Positions 45,740 to 58,741 of a stretch of DNA of 64,000 bases are shown one piece after another (positions within the stretch are counted from its first letter, which is position 1; each line of letters begins with the position of its first letter). The position numbers and the translations under genes are program-made. The notes below the pieces were generated by a model. The model did not search any database. It was not told the origin of the DNA and saw only the letters and a list, made by a program, of their open reading frames with translations. The stretch is from Tanypteryx hageni (lineage: Eukaryota; Arthropoda; Insecta; Odonata; Petaluridae): the NCBI GenBank assembly GCA_028673005.1, contig CM054120.1:55922057-55986056 (forward strand). Direction: 5' to 3'.

Positions 45740-47362
45740 ATGAACAAAAGTGGTAAAATAGTCTCGGAGCCAGACAATGTAAAGAATGTTTGGAAAGAAT
45801 ACATTGAGGTGCTGTATGACAAAGAAGGAAAGCCAAGAAATATTGAATTAAATGAAAAAGAGGATGTGGAAAAAGATCAACTAGGACCAAGTATTCTCGA
45901 GTCTGAAGTTAAAAGAGCAATTGATGACATGAAAAGAAGGAAGGCTGTTGGGAGTGATGATATACCAGTGGACGTTCTTAAGGTTTTGGGGTCGAAAGCA
46001 ATTAAGCAACTAACAAAATTTTTTAACCAAGTATATGATTCTGGCATATGGCCTGAAGATTTTTTAGATGTTGTTATGGTACCACTGGAGAAAAAGAACA
46101 ATGCAAAATGTTGTAAGGATTACAGAACAATTAGTTTAATTTCTCATACAGCTAAAGTTCTAACTAGAATAATAACCAAAAGAATTGAATGCAAAATAGA
46201 AAAGGAGCTGCAAGATAATCAGTTTGGTTTCAGAAGAGGAAGAGGGACTAGAGATGCTATAGGATGTATAAGGATGATAATAGAAAGAGCGCTAGAAGTC
46301 AATAAAGATATGTATTTTTGTTTTGTAGATTGGGAGAAAGCTTTTGACCGAGTGAAATGGGATAAAATGCTGGGTATTTTAAACAAAATTGGAATAGATT
46401 GGAAAGATAAAAGACTACTTAAAAACCTTTACTTTGATCAAAAGATTAGAGTCAGGGTTGAAGGAGAAGAAACAGAATGTACTTCAATAGGGAGGGGAGT
46501 GAGGCAGGGATGTCCTATTTCACCAGCGATATTTAATATTTATGCAGAAACAATAACAGAAGAAGCGTTGAGGGAAGAGAAAGGATTTAAGATTGGAGGT
46601 GAAAGTATTACCACCATTAAATATGCAGATGATCAAGGATTAACAGCAGAAGATGAGAAAGAGCTTCAGAGGATGACAGACAGACTAGTGGAGGTTGGCC
46701 AACAATATGGAATGAAGATCAATGCTGAAAAAACGAAAGTCATGGTGGTTTCAAAGGAACATAAAGAATTAAATATAATGGGAAATGGCCAAAAATTGGA
46801 ACAAGTAAGTAGTTTCAAAGATCTCGGCAGTATTTTAGCACAAGATGGAAGTAGTACACAGGACATCAGAAGTAGGATTGCAATGGCAAAAGCAGCATTT
46901 AACGAGAAGAAGGAGCTTCTCACAAGCAAGAAAATAAATTTAGAAACAAGGAAGAAATTAGCAAAATGCTACATATGGAGCATAGCTCTTTATGGTGCAG
47001 AGACGTGGACGATAAGGAGAAAGGAGGAAAAATATTTAGAAAGTTTTGAGATGTGGGTATGGAGAAGAATGATGAAAGTGAAATGGACAGAGAGGAAGAG
47101 AAATGAAGAAGTATTAGAAATGGGGGGAGAAGAAAGGATGCTAATAAAAACAATCAGGAAAAGAAAATCAAATTGGATAGGGCACATATTGAGAAGACAG
47201 TGTTTACAAAGGACTATCTTAGAAGGAAAAATTAGTGGAAGAAGAGGAAGAGGGAGAAAAAGAATAGGAATATTAGATAATATAAAGCAGGGATATAATC
47301 CTTATAGAGGTATAAAAGAGGCTTCTAGGGAGAGAGAGAAATGGAGGCAGCGATTCAGTTAA
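45740..47362 (+). CDS. LINE reverse transcriptase, uninterrupted 540-codon frame, U7
   Basis: All RT and C-terminal motifs present. Differs from U6 by Lys in AMAKAAF (Gln in U6). Stop TAA 47360-47362. Confidence 0.85.
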   Translation: MNKSGKIVSEPDNVKNVWKEYIEVLYDKEGKPRNIELNEKEDVEKDQLGPSILESEVKRAIDDMKRRKAVGSDDIPVDVLKVLGSKAIKQLTKFFNQVYDSGIWPEDFLDVVMVPLEKKNNAKCCKDYRTISLISHTAKVLTRIITKRIECKIEKELQDNQFGFRRGRGTRDAIGCIRMIIERALEVNKDMYFCFVDWEKAFDRVKWDKMLGILNKIGIDWKDKRLLKNLYFDQKIRVRVEGEETECTSIGRGVRQGCPISPAIFNIYAETITEEALREEKGFKIGGESITTIKYADDQGLTAEDEKELQRMTDRLVEVGQQYGMKINAEKTKVMVVSKEHKELNIMGNGQKLEQVSSFKDLGSILAQDGSSTQDIRSRIAMAKAAFNEKKELLTSKKINLETRKKLAKCYIWSIALYGAETWTIRRKEEKYLESFEMWVWRRMMKVKWTERKRNEEVLEMGGEERMLIKTIRKRKSNWIGHILRRQCLQRTILEGKISGRRGRGRKRIGILDNIKQGYNPYRGIKEASREREKWRQRFS

Positions 47363-47365
47363 AAC

Positions 47366-47379
47366 CTGTCTTCGGACAG
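47366..47379 (+). other. UUCG tetraloop hairpin at LINE 3' end, U7
   Basis: Perfect stem-loop with second-type tail. Confidence 0.75.
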
Positions 47380-47641
47380 AAGCATGATAATGATGAACCA
47401 TAACCTGTGATATTAATAAGCTGCACCTAATGTATAAATCAATCTTCTTTTTACTTCATTCGCTTTTTTATAGTTTTAAGTTTTTCGGGTATGCGGAATG
47501 TGGTTTTTTGATAATATATTCTATTAGGAATATATGTCTTTTGGTCTGTATTTTATTGTATTATGTAGATGCTTTTTAATGATACTTCCAAATGTATAAT
47601 TTTATCAATTGGATATTTTTTTCTGAAATTTCAGTATCGTC

Positions 47642-48663
47642 ATGGATAAACAAAATAAATCCAAGTGCAATGCTGTACCACTAAAAGGAGCACCACAGCG
47701 CAATCCGAACAACGAAAAGGCAGTGGGCAATAAACCTGACACAAAGAATCCGAATCAGTTACCCGCAGAGGGGAAAGGTATGTAGAAATTGAGAATAAGG
47801 AAATATACATCTTTGACCGAGATCGAACTCGTGTGATCCGCTTGTATGATTGGTATATTATCACTGAACTATCGTGGAGAGCGAAGTGAGTCGACGACTT
47901 AAAAGTATTCAAATATTAGCGCTAAAAGCGCCTGTTAAAAATATTTATTGCGAAAAAATTCCTAAAATGAAATTTTGCTTTTTAAGATATCAGAATCAAC
48001 AATTCTTGGAGAGCATTCAACGTTTGCCGAGTCTCCTAAGAAACCCGGCGTGACGTACGGGACAGCCGGGCGGATACCCGGGCCGTCCAAGTCTCGGGGT
48101 CCCTATCACGATCATCTACATTTGCATTACTTGCAAGTGAACAAATATTGGATACCAATTTTAACATCGCAGAACAGGCTATAATCCCGATTTCATTCCT
48201 TTTATTTTTAATTTCAGTACTTTTTTCTGACTGTATAATTAATTATCATGTACTCATATCACAAAAAACTTTTACGGAGGGAGTCGATGGAGTGTTATCT
48301 CTCCCGGGGACACAAAATTCCTCGAGTTGCACTTGTTCTAGAATTGGAAAACGCTGATTTAGTTTTGAATTTATTTCTATATGCAACATTACTGAATTAA
48401 AATTTTTTAATTGAATGCAAATCGTGATGCATAAAACTAAAGAAGTTGAAATCCCTTTAAGGTACTTGGAATCATTTGTTGAAATCCAACCATAGGCTCT
48501 ATTATTCATTATTTAAATGGTTTATATGGAGATTTTAGTAACCCTATGTGCCATATATCGTTTTCTATACTTTAATTTTTCTTTATCTTTTTCTTATGCA
48601 GATATCAAGCAGCCAGAGGTGGCCAAAGAGGTCAAAGCAAAACAACCTCTAACCCGCAAATGA
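47642..48663 (+). CDS. Small basic protein gene, open copy with altered acceptor, U7
   Basis: Exons 47635-47777, 48012-48136 and 48602 onward; TGA 48661-48663; AATAAA 48728-48733. The middle-exon acceptor is TTGGAG instead of TTGCAG, a weaker site, which may favour A-to-B splicing. The middle exon also has Ala to Val (GGCGTGACG). Both changes recur in U9 but not U8. Confidence 0.5.
47817..47874 (-). other. Degenerate tRNA-like sequence, U7
   Basis: One private base in the D-arm region (TATATTATCAC on the plus strand). Confidence 0.45.
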
Positions 48664-48733
48664 AGCTACTTCTCCAATAATGAAGCTCTTATAAAGGTTC
48701 CCTGATGTTTTTACATTAAAAAAATTAAATAAA

Positions 48734-51374
48734 ATGTTTTTATGCAGTTATAAGATCTTTTCTTATTTCAATCTAGTAAATTCGATTAATAATACTTATT
48801 ACGCGCGAAAATATATACTCGCGGTCTTCGGCGTATTTATATTTGCATCATAAATGGAAATATTAACATCGAAGATAGTTGAAATTTGAATTTAATACGT
48901 CTATAAGAATCTTATATCTGCTATTGATAGCTTCCGATTTTTTAATAACTGGCTATGAGTGTCATTTTCAAGGTCAATATACTTGGAGACTTTACCGAAT
49001 ATTGTAAAAAGGCTTTCGTATAATTTCTCATGGCGAACGATGAATATATCTAGATTTCTCAACTGAAAAAAGATATAAAGTATAAAAGATTTATAATCTG
49101 AACGTCGGTATGCATGCAACGCCTCCGTGTTCAATAAGCAAATACTTTTTTCCATAAATAATTGACGGCAGAATAACAGCCGCTTAAACGGGAGAAGTAT
49201 ACCGAGGAAATCGGTTGATAGGAACTATCCCGTTTCAGGTAAAAAGCTTAAAAGTTAAATCCCAATAATAATAGGCGAATATATCTTACATTCTCAAACG
49301 AAGATAATCTGATGTGGCAACCACATGAGCCGCTTTCGGGTGTTTTCACTGCTTTGTAGTCATTACCACGCTTGGTTAAGTCGCACTGAGAACGGGGTAC
49401 ACATTCTCACCCCTTTGTTTTCATCCACTTCTCCTTCAGTATTTCCTCCTCACTGACATTTTGCATTGGTGACGTCGAAATAGAACAGTTCTCCCTCATT
49501 AGTTCCAATACGTCCATCGTGTGGAAACTTCATTCGAGTGGTGTGCGTCTTTTAGAGTTTAACCTCAAATACCACTATGCCATGTAATCACAGTAACACT
49601 ACTACGTATTGAAAATTCACCCCAGTGCGTTTATTCTAGTTTTATTCATATGAAATCTAATTATCATTTTTAAATAAAATAGATTGCCATTAACATTACA
49701 TTTTTTATTAATTCAAATACATCTGAAAAACGCGCTAAAATTCAAAATAACTCATATTTGGTCTTTTATGCTACAAAAGACTGAGTAAAGTGAGAAATAC
49801 TAAAAAAGCATTATAAGGTACTTGCAATTGTTACAAATTGTGCTTCTATAATGGCCACATATAAAATTGATGCAGATGGATCATCTGATGCTGAACTTTT
49901 TATCTGCATTTCGTGGCCAAAGCTTACATCTCCATTGTTTGGCAGCCTATGAATGACCTTCATTTATAGTGCTGACCAAAGATACCGACCTTTCATTTAG
50001 TAGAAAGGTTTTACCTATCCCTTCCTTATAACTACGACATATTACATAGGGCATTATTTTGTTTTCATAATGACATATTATGCATATTAAAATTTGACCT
50101 TTCATAAAAAATATTACGCTAACACTACAATCTGTGAAAATTCACCCGAGGGATTGCATTTTGGATATTTGCTGAAGAAAATTTTAAAAAGAAATACTTC
50201 AGAAGGGTAAATCTAGGCCTAAACTGAGAATACTTAAAATCAGAACTGCGGGACGCATGGTGAAGGGAGGTATGGAAGAGGGAGCCGAGGGAGGGAGGGG
50301 GAAGAGAGGAAGGATGGTGGGAAAGTTAAAGGATGGAAGGCGTGGGGGAGGAAGGTTGGATAGGGGATGAAGAAGGGAGAGAGGATTGGCGGACGGAAAG
50401 TGGAGAAGAGGAGGGTCGAGGGAATCTTAAGAGAGTTTTGTGTTTCTCCGAGCACTAGTGTGCAGTGTCGACTTCACCGCAGATTATTATCACGTCTTTG
50501 GCATCTAAAAGGTTTGTCAAATTTTTTCCTAGTAGAAAGTGCTTTATTTCTCTCGCAATAATACCTGTTCATCTTTCCATTGCGTCTATTTCCTGAGAGC
50601 GATAAGAGATCAACGTATCTGTCCTGTGTACGGAATAGAAAAAAGTTTGGTTTCGGTTCTAATACAGGTTCCACAATGATACTTTGTCGCGGTGAATCGC
50701 ACTTTTTCTTCCGCACTTACACTGGCTGATAAGGAACGAATATATATTCCATTTAAAAAGCAAGTTTACATTGATTATTCGCGCATTCAGCAGTGCAGTT
50801 ATTATAGAGTGAAATCCCCCTAACAACGAATACCCTCAGGGGGGATATTTATGGCGAAGAGATGTATTTAAGCTTCCCGTTGTAAAATTTCCTAGAACGC
50901 GTCCAATTAAATATTTGTTTACTCCGATGTTTGATACGCGATTTATTAATCTTAAAGATTACATTAACTTGCAATAAGGTGGAATCGGTTCCTTGGTATA
51001 ATATTATAAAGTTGTATTCAAAATTAGTAATTGGTACTTGTAGGAATTATAGCATTTTCGACGCTGTGAAATGATTTACGCAACTCCAACAAGTTCGATA
51101 ATGAGTGATTTAGCAGTACGAATTGCACTTCATTACTAGTTTCTCTGCTCCTTATTCCAACGTCGTCTAACGGCACGCTTCGCTCGCCCATTTTTTATTA
51201 AATTAATTTATATTTAATTCGTGAATTTAATAGGTAGGTATTTGAGTTATAAAACAAACCTTCACTTATTCAAATTTATTTCTTCGTTTCTAATACAGTG
51301 GGATACGATTAATGTGACAATTACAATAAACAAAATATTCAAAACAAGATCTGCTTTTTGAATTCCGGGGCTGA
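48734..51374. other. AT-rich spacer of U7
   Basis: Candidate minus-strand exon within 48901-49155. Variants GGGACGCATGG and GGATGGTGGG are shared with U8; CCCTTCCTTATAAC is as in U1-U5. No gene is supported. Confidence 0.6.
50280..50301 (+). other. G-quadruplex motif, U7
   Basis: Unchanged four-run motif. Confidence 0.7.
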
Positions 51375-51402
51375 TTGCAATAGACAGTTGATAACCATAA
51401 CC

Positions 51403-51474
51403 CCCTCCCTAAGGACTGCATAACCTTACAGAGGTGGGAGGGTTTGTGTACTCTTATGAACCAAAGAGCTATGC
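51403..51474 (+). ncRNA. Candidate HDV-like ribozyme fold, U8
   Basis: Bases match U1; all helices can form. Confidence 0.4.
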
Positions 51475-51839
51475 CGGCGGGAGATAATTCTCCTGGTAGG
51501 ACCTTCCAAGCCGGAAAGGTCTGAGGGGAAGAGTCAGACTAAGAAGCAGTCTTGGGGGTTTTACATCCCCCTGTGCAAGGGCAGCAGCTTGCACAGTACC
51601 TCTGTAGGTGGTGATCATGTGGATCTGAAAAGCTACAGATGGGTAATCACTCTGTGAAACTGCGATGAGGAAAGCAAGGGGAAACTACCTCATTATATAT
51701 CCCATGATAGGCTGAAAAGCTGCAAATACCTCTATGGATCTCTCTGGGGTAAAATATTCCGGAGGTAAAATAGTCCCCCAATCGGATCTCCGGGTGGGGA
51801 CTACCCTAGGGGATGCACAGAGGAAATATAACATAATAA

Positions 51840-52466
51840 TGGAAAGCAAGTGGTGAGAATATAAGAATAGGCACATGGAATGTTAGGACTATGAATTCAG
51901 GGGGTAAACTAGAAAACTTAAAAAGGGAAATGAGAAGGAATAATGTAGGTATAGTAGGTCTTAGTGAAGTTCGGTGGGAAGGAGAAGGCGAGATAAATTC
52001 AGACGAATTTAAAATTATTTACTCGGGAGGAGAGAAAAAGGAAAGGGGAGTGGGGACTATAATGAGAAAAGAGATAGCTGAAAGAATTAGCAAGGTAGTG
52101 ACAGTTAATGATAGATTAATAGCCGTAAAACTTCAGATGGAGCCAGTGGAAATGCTTATAATTCAAGTGTATATGCCAACGACTAATTCTGGCGACGACG
52201 AAGTAGATGAAATGTATGAACAGATTATGGAGATATTGGAGGAGGAGGGAAAAGGAAGGGTCAACACCATAGTAATGGGAGACTGGAACAGTGTAGTCGG
52301 AAAGGGACAGGAAGATAACATAGTGGGAAAATATGGACTAGGAAAGAGAAATGAAAGAGGGGAGAAACTTGTGGAATTCTGCCATATAAATAGATTGATT
52401 GTAACTAATACATGGTTTAAGCATCACCAGCGGAGACTTTACACATGGAGAAGCCCAGGAGACTAG
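51840..52466 (+). pseudogene. LINE endonuclease segment, U8
   Basis: Array consensus apart from Arg to Ile in CHINRL; ends at shared TAG 52464-52466. Confidence 0.9.
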
Positions 52467-53064
52467 AGACGATACCAGATAGATTACATACTAGTCAATG
52501 AAAGATTTAGAAATAGCATTAAAAATGTGAAAACATTACCAGGGGCAGATATCGATTCCGACCACAACCTTTTGGTGGCAAATACACAATGTAGACTGAA
52601 GAGCATTAAGAGAAACATAAGAGTTAACAAGAAATGGAACTTAGAGGAACTCCTTAAAAACAAGGAGGCTATCATGATAGAGCTGCAGGAAAGGTTGGGG
52701 GAGAGATCTGAAGAAAAAAGGAAGAATGTAGATGAGGAGTGGAGATATATCCATAACAACATTAAAGATGTAATGGAAAAGAAGGTAGGAAAGGTAACGG
52801 GTGAAAGAATCAAAAAAACCCTGGATCACAGCAGCCATGCTGCAAAAAATGGAAGAGCGGAGAAAGTGGAAAAACATAAACACTGAAGAAGGCCAAAGAA
52901 AGTACAAGGAGTTAAATAATGCTTTAAGAAGGGAAACAGATAAAGCCAGAGAACAGTGGTTAAATGAGAAATGTGAGGAGATTGTCGAATGTGAAAGAAT
53001 TTGTAGAACAGACCTGATGTATAGCAAAGCAAGGGAACTATTCAAGAAAAAAGCAAAAAGTTAG
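52467..53064 (+). pseudogene. LINE endonuclease C-terminus and linker, frameshifted, U8
   Basis: Extra A in the run 52812-52818, stop 52884-52886 in the first frame, linker in the other frame to TAG 53062-53064. Confidence 0.88.
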
Positions 53065-53078
53065 GACGTAAAGGAATC

Positions 53079-54701
53079 ATGAACAAAAGTGGTAAAATAG
53101 TCTCGGAGCCAGACAATGTAAAGAATGTTTGGAAAGAATACATTGAGGTGCTGTATGACAAAGAAGGAAAGCCAAGAAATATTGAATTAAATGAAAAAGA
53201 GGATGTGGAAAAAGATCAGCTAGGACCAAGTATTCTCGAGTCTGAAGTTAAAAGAGCAATTGATGACATGAAAAGAAGGAAGGCTGTTGGGAGTGATGAT
53301 ATACCAGTGGACGTTCTTAAGGTTTTGGGGTCGAAAGCAATTAAGCAACTAACAAAATTTTTTAACCAAGTATATGATTCTGGCATATGGCCTGAAGATT
53401 TTTTAGATGTTGTTATGGTACCACTGGAGAAAAAGAACAATGCAAAATGTTGTAAGGATTACAGAACAATTAGTTTAATTTCTCATACAGCTAAAGTTCT
53501 AACTAGAATAATAACCAAAAGAATTGAATGCAAAATAGAAAAGGAGCTGCAAGATAATCAGTTTGGTTTCAGAAGAGGAAGAGGGACTAGAGATGCTATA
53601 GGATGTATAAGGATGATAATAGAAAGAGCGCTAGAAGTCAATAAAGATATGTATTTTTGTTTTGTAGATTGGGAGAAAGCTTTTGACCGAGTGAAATGGG
53701 ATAAAATGCTGGGTATTTTAAACAAAATTGGAATAGATTGGAAAGATAAAAGACTACTTAAAAACCTTTACTTTGATCAAAAGATTAGAGTCAGGGTTGA
53801 AGGAGAAGAAACAGAATGTACTTCAATAGGGAGGGGAGTGAGGCAGGGATGTCCTATTTCACCAGCGATATTTAATATTTATGCAGAAACAATAACAGAA
53901 GAAGCGTTGAGGGAAGAGAAAGGATTTAAGATTGGAGGTGAAAGTATTACCACCATTAAATATGCAGATGATCAAGGATTAACAGCAGAAGATGAGAAAG
54001 AGCTTCAGAGGATGACAGACAGACTAGTGGAGGTTGGCCAACAATATGGAATGAAGATCAATGCTGAAAAAACGAAAGTCATGGTGGTTTCAAAGGAACA
54101 TAAAGAATTAAATATAATGGGAAATGGCCAAAAATTGGAACAAGTAAGTAGTTTCAAAGATCTCGGCAGTATTTTAGCACAAGATGGAAGTAGTACACAG
54201 GACATCAGAAGTAGGATTGCAATGGCAAAAGCAGCATTTAACGAGAAGAAGGAGCTTCTCACAAGCAAGAAAATAAATTTAGAAACAAGGAAGAAATTAG
54301 CAAAATGCTACATATGGAGCATAGCTCTTTATGGTGCAGAGACGTGGACGATAAGGAGAAAGGAGGAAAAATATTTAGAAAGTTTTGAGATGTGGGTATG
54401 GAGAAGAATGATGAAAGTGAAATGGACAGAGAGGAAGAGAAATGAAGAAGTATTAGAAATGGGGGGAGAAGAAAGGATGCTAATAAAAACAATCAGGAAA
54501 AGAAAATCAAATTGGATAGGGCACATATTGAGAAGACAGTGTTTACAAAGGACTATCTTAGAAGGAAAAATTAGTGGAAGAAGAGGAAGAGGGAGAAAAA
54601 GAATAGGAATATTAGATAATATAAAGCAGGGATATAATCCTTATAGAGGTATAAAAGAGGCTTCTAGGGAGAGAGAGAAATGGAGGCAGCGATTCAGTTA
54701 A
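53079..54701 (+). CDS. LINE reverse transcriptase, uninterrupted 540-codon frame, U8
   Basis: Protein-identical to U7 and U9 as far as I can see; stop TAA 54699-54701. Confidence 0.85.
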   Translation: MNKSGKIVSEPDNVKNVWKEYIEVLYDKEGKPRNIELNEKEDVEKDQLGPSILESEVKRAIDDMKRRKAVGSDDIPVDVLKVLGSKAIKQLTKFFNQVYDSGIWPEDFLDVVMVPLEKKNNAKCCKDYRTISLISHTAKVLTRIITKRIECKIEKELQDNQFGFRRGRGTRDAIGCIRMIIERALEVNKDMYFCFVDWEKAFDRVKWDKMLGILNKIGIDWKDKRLLKNLYFDQKIRVRVEGEETECTSIGRGVRQGCPISPAIFNIYAETITEEALREEKGFKIGGESITTIKYADDQGLTAEDEKELQRMTDRLVEVGQQYGMKINAEKTKVMVVSKEHKELNIMGNGQKLEQVSSFKDLGSILAQDGSSTQDIRSRIAMAKAAFNEKKELLTSKKINLETRKKLAKCYIWSIALYGAETWTIRRKEEKYLESFEMWVWRRMMKVKWTERKRNEEVLEMGGEERMLIKTIRKRKSNWIGHILRRQCLQRTILEGKISGRRGRGRKRIGILDNIKQGYNPYRGIKEASREREKWRQRFS

Positions 54702-54704
54702 AAC

Positions 54705-54718
54705 CTGTCTTCGGACAG
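54705..54718 (+). other. UUCG tetraloop hairpin at LINE 3' end, U8
   Basis: Perfect stem-loop with second-type tail. Confidence 0.75.
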
Positions 54719-54980
54719 AAGCATGATAATGATGAACCATAACCTGTGATATTAATAAGCTGCACCTAATGTATAAATCAATCTTCTTTTTACTTCATTC
54801 GCTTTTTTATAGTTTTAAGTTTTTCGGGTATGCGGAATGTCGTTTTTTGATAATATATTCTATTAGGAATATATTTCTTTTGGTCTGTATTTTATTGTAT
54901 TATGTAGATGCTTTTTAATGATACTTCCAAATGTATAATTTTATCAATTGGATATTTTTTTCTGAAATTTCAGTATCGTC

Positions 54981-56002
54981 ATGGATAAACAAAATAAATC
55001 CAAGTGCAATGCTGTACCACTAAAAGGAGCACCACAGCGCAATCCGAACAACGAAAAGGCAGTGGGCAATAAACCTGACACAAAGAATCCGAATCAGTTA
55101 CCCGCAGAGGGGAAAGGTATGTAGAAATTGAGAATAAGGAAATATACATCTTTGACCGAGATCGAACTCGTGTGATCCGCTTGTATTATTGGTATACTAT
55201 CACTGAACTGTCGTGGAGAGCGAAGTGAGTCGACGACTTAAAAGTATTCAAATATTAGCGCGAAAAGCGCCTGTTAAAAATATTTATTGCGAAAAAATTC
55301 CTAAAATGAAATTTTGCTTTTTAAGATATCAGAATCAACAATTCTTGCAGAACATTCAACGTTTGCCGAGTCTCCTAAGAAACCCGGCGCGACGTACGGG
55401 ACAGCCGGGCGGATACCCGGGCCGTCCAAGTCTCGGGGTCCCTATCACGATCATCTACATTTGCATTACTTGCAAGTGAACAAATATTGGATACCAATTT
55501 TAACATCGCAGAACAGGCTATAATCCCGATTTCATTCCTTTTATTTTTAATTTCAGTACTTTTTTCTGACTGTATAATTAATTATCATGTACTCATATCA
55601 CAAAAAACTTTTACGGAGGGAGTCGATGGAGTGTTATCTCTCCCGGGGACACAAAATTCCTCGAGTTGCACTTGTTCTAGAATTGGAAAACGCTGATTTA
55701 GTTTTGAATTTATTTCTATATGCAACATTACTGAATTAAAATTTTTTAATTGAATGCAAATCGTGATGCATAAAACTAAAGAAGTTGAAATCCCTTTAAG
55801 GTACTTGGAATCATTTGTTGAAATCCAACCATAGGCTCTATTATTCATTATTTAAATGGTTTATATGGAGATTTTAGTAACCCTATGTGCCATATATCGT
55901 TTTCTATACTTTAATTTTTCTTTATCTTTTTCTTATGCAGATATCAAGCAGCCAGAGGTGGCCAAAGAGGTCAAAGCAAAACAACCTCTAACCCGCAAAT
56001 GA
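54981..56002 (+). CDS. Small basic protein gene, open copy, U8
   Basis: Exons 54974-55116, 55351-55475 and 55941 onward; TGA 56000-56002; AATAAA 56067-56072. The middle-exon acceptor is TTGCAG with exon start AACATT as in U3, unlike the neighbours U7 and U9. Confidence 0.5.
55156..55213 (-). other. Degenerate tRNA-like sequence, U8
   Basis: Shares the TATTATTGG and CTGTCG changes with U3. Confidence 0.45.
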
Positions 56003-56072
56003 AGCTACTTCTCCAATAATGAAGCTCTTATAAAGGTTCCCTGATGTTTTTACATTAAAAAAATTAAATAAA

Positions 56073-58713
56073 ATGTTTTTATGCAGTTATAAGATCTTTT
56101 CTTATTTCAATCTAGTAAATTCGATTAATAATACTTATTACGCGCGAAAATATATACTCGCGGTCTTCGGCGTATTTATATTTGCATCATAAATGGAAAT
56201 ATTAACATCGAAGATAGTTGAAATTTGAATTTAATACGTCTATAAGAATCTTATATCTGCTATTGATAGCTTCCGATTTTTTAATAACTGGCTATGAGTG
56301 TCATTTTCAAGGTCAATATACTTGGAGACTTTACCGAATATTGTAAAAAGGCTTTCGTATAATTTCTCATGGCGAACGATGAATATATCTAGATTTCTCA
56401 ACTGAAAAAAGATATAAAGTATAAAAGATTTATAATCTGAACGTCGGTATGCATGCAACGCCTCCGTGTTCAATAAGCAAATACTTTTTTCCATAAATAA
56501 TTGACGGCAGAATAACAGCCGCTTAAACGGGAGAAGTATACCGAGGAAATCGGTTGATAGGAACTATCCCGTTTCAGGTAAAAAGCTTAAAAGTTAAATC
56601 CCAATAATAATAGGCGAATATATCTTACATTCTCAAACGAAGATAATCTGATGTGGCAACCACATGAGCCGCTTTCGGGTGTTTTCACTGCTTTGTAGTC
56701 ATTACCACGCTTGGTTAAGTCGCACTGAGAACGGGGTACACATTCTCACCCCTTTGTTTTCATCCACTTCTCCTTCAGTATTTCCTCCTCACTGACATTT
56801 TGCATTGGTGACGTCGAAATAGAACAGTTCTCCCTCATTAGTTCCAATACGTCCATCGTGTGGAAACTTCATTCGAGTGGTGTGCGTCTTTTAGAGTTTA
56901 ACCTCAAATACCACTATGCCATGTAATCACAGTAACACTACTACGTATTGAAAATTCACCCCAGTGCGTTTATTCTAGTTTTATTCATATGAAATCTAAT
57001 TATCATTTTTAAATAAAATAGATTGCCATTAACATTACATTTTTTATTAATTCAAATACATCTGAAAAACGCGCTAAAATTCAAAATAACTCATATTTGG
57101 TCTTTTATGCTACAAAAGACTGAGTAAAGTGAGAAATACTAAAAAAGCATTATAAGGTACTTGCAATTGTTACAAATTGTGCTTCTATAATGGCCACATA
57201 TAAAATTGATGCAGATGGATCATCTGATGCTGAACTTTTTATCTGCATTTCGTGGCCAAAGCTTACATCTCCATTGTTTGGCAGCCTATGAATGACCTTC
57301 ATTTATAGTGCTGACCAAAGATACCGACCTTTCATTTAGTAGAGAGGTTTTACCTATCCCTTAGTTATAACTACGACATATTACATAGGGCATTATTTTG
57401 TTTTCATAATGACATATTATGCATATTAAAATTTGACCTTTCATAAAAAATATTACGCTAACACTACAATCTGTGAAAATTCACCCGAGGGATTGCATTT
57501 TGGATATTTGCTGAAGAAAATTTTAAAAAGAAATACTTCAGAAGGGTAAATCTAGGCCTAAACTGAGAATACTTAAAATCAGAACTGCGGGACGCATGGT
57601 GAAGGGAGGTATGGAAGAGGGAGCCGAGGGAGGGAGGGGGAAGAGAGGAAGGATGGTGGGAAAGTTAAAGGATGGAAGGCGTGGGGGAGGAAGGTTGGAT
57701 AGGGGATGAAGAAGGGAGAGAGGATTGGCGGACGGAAAGTGGAGAAGAGGAGGGTCGAGGGAATCTTAAGAGAGTTTTGTGTTTCTCCGAGCACTAGTGT
57801 GCAGTGTCGACTTCACCGCAGATTATTATCACGTCTTTGGCATCTAAAAGGTTTGTCAAATTTTTTCCTAGTAGAAAGTGCTTTATTTCTCTCGCAATAA
57901 TACCTGTTCATCTTTCCATTGCGTCTATTTCCTGAGAGCGATAAGAGATCAACGTATCTGTCCTGTGTACGGAATAGAAAAAAGTTTGGTTTCGGTTCTA
58001 ATACAGGTTCCACAATGATACTTTGTCGCGGTGAATCGCACTTTTTCTTCCGCACTTACACTGGCTGATAAGGAACGAATATATATTCCATTTAAAAAGC
58101 AAGTTTACATTGATTATTCGCGCATTCAGCAGTGCAGTTATTATAGAGTGAAATCCCCCTAACAACGAATACCCTCAGGGGGGATATTTATGGCGAAGAG
58201 ATGTATTTAAGCTTCCCGTTGTAAAATTTCCTAGAACGCGTCCAATTAAATATTTGTTTACTCCGATGTTTGATACGCGATTTATTAATCTTAAAGATTA
58301 CATTAACTTGCAATAAGGTGGAATCGGTTCCTTGGTATAATATTATAAAGTTGTATTCAAAATTAGTAATTGGTACTTGTAGGAATTATAGCATTTTCGA
58401 CGCTGTGAAATGATTTACGCAACTCCAACAAGTTCGATAATGAGTGATTTAGCAGTACGAATTGCACTTCATTACTAGTTTCTCTGCTCCTTATTCCAAC
58501 GTCGTCTAACGGCACGCTTCGCTCGCCCATTTTTTATTAAATTAATTTATATTTAATTCGTGAATTTAATAGGTAGGTATTTGAGTTATAAAACAAACCA
58601 TCACTTATTCAAATTTATTTCTTCGTTTCTAATACAGTGGGATACGATTAATGTGACAATTACAATAAACAAAATATTCAAAACAAGATCTGCTTTTTGA
58701 ATTCCGGGGCTGA
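56073..58713. other. AT-rich spacer of U8
   Basis: Candidate minus-strand exon within 56240-56494. CCCTTAGTTATAAC as in U6; purine block as in U7. No gene is supported. Confidence 0.6.
57619..57640 (+). other. G-quadruplex motif, U8
   Basis: Unchanged four-run motif. Confidence 0.7.
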
Positions 58714-58741
58714 TTGCAATAGACAGTTGATAACCATAACC

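Larger units (their letters stand above)
44054..47405 (+). mobile_element. RTE/BovB-like LINE with target-site duplication, U7
   Basis: Element 44064-47395 between AACCATAACC at 44054-44063 and 47396-47405. RT complete; endonuclease split by the shared TAG and linker frameshifted. Confidence 0.93.
44036..51374 (+). repeat. Tandem unit U7
   Basis: Seventh copy, 7339 nt. Shares the linker A-insertion with U8 and U9. Confidence 0.97.
51393..54744 (+). mobile_element. RTE/BovB-like LINE with target-site duplication, U8
   Basis: Element 51403-54734 between AACCATAACC at 51393-51402 and 54735-54744; RT complete. Confidence 0.93.
51375..58713 (+). repeat. Tandem unit U8
   Basis: Eighth copy, 7339 nt. 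The gene part resembles U3 at several bases (GCAGAACATT, CTTGTATTATTGG, CTGTCGTGG), while the LINE groups with U7 and U9. Confidence 0.97.
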
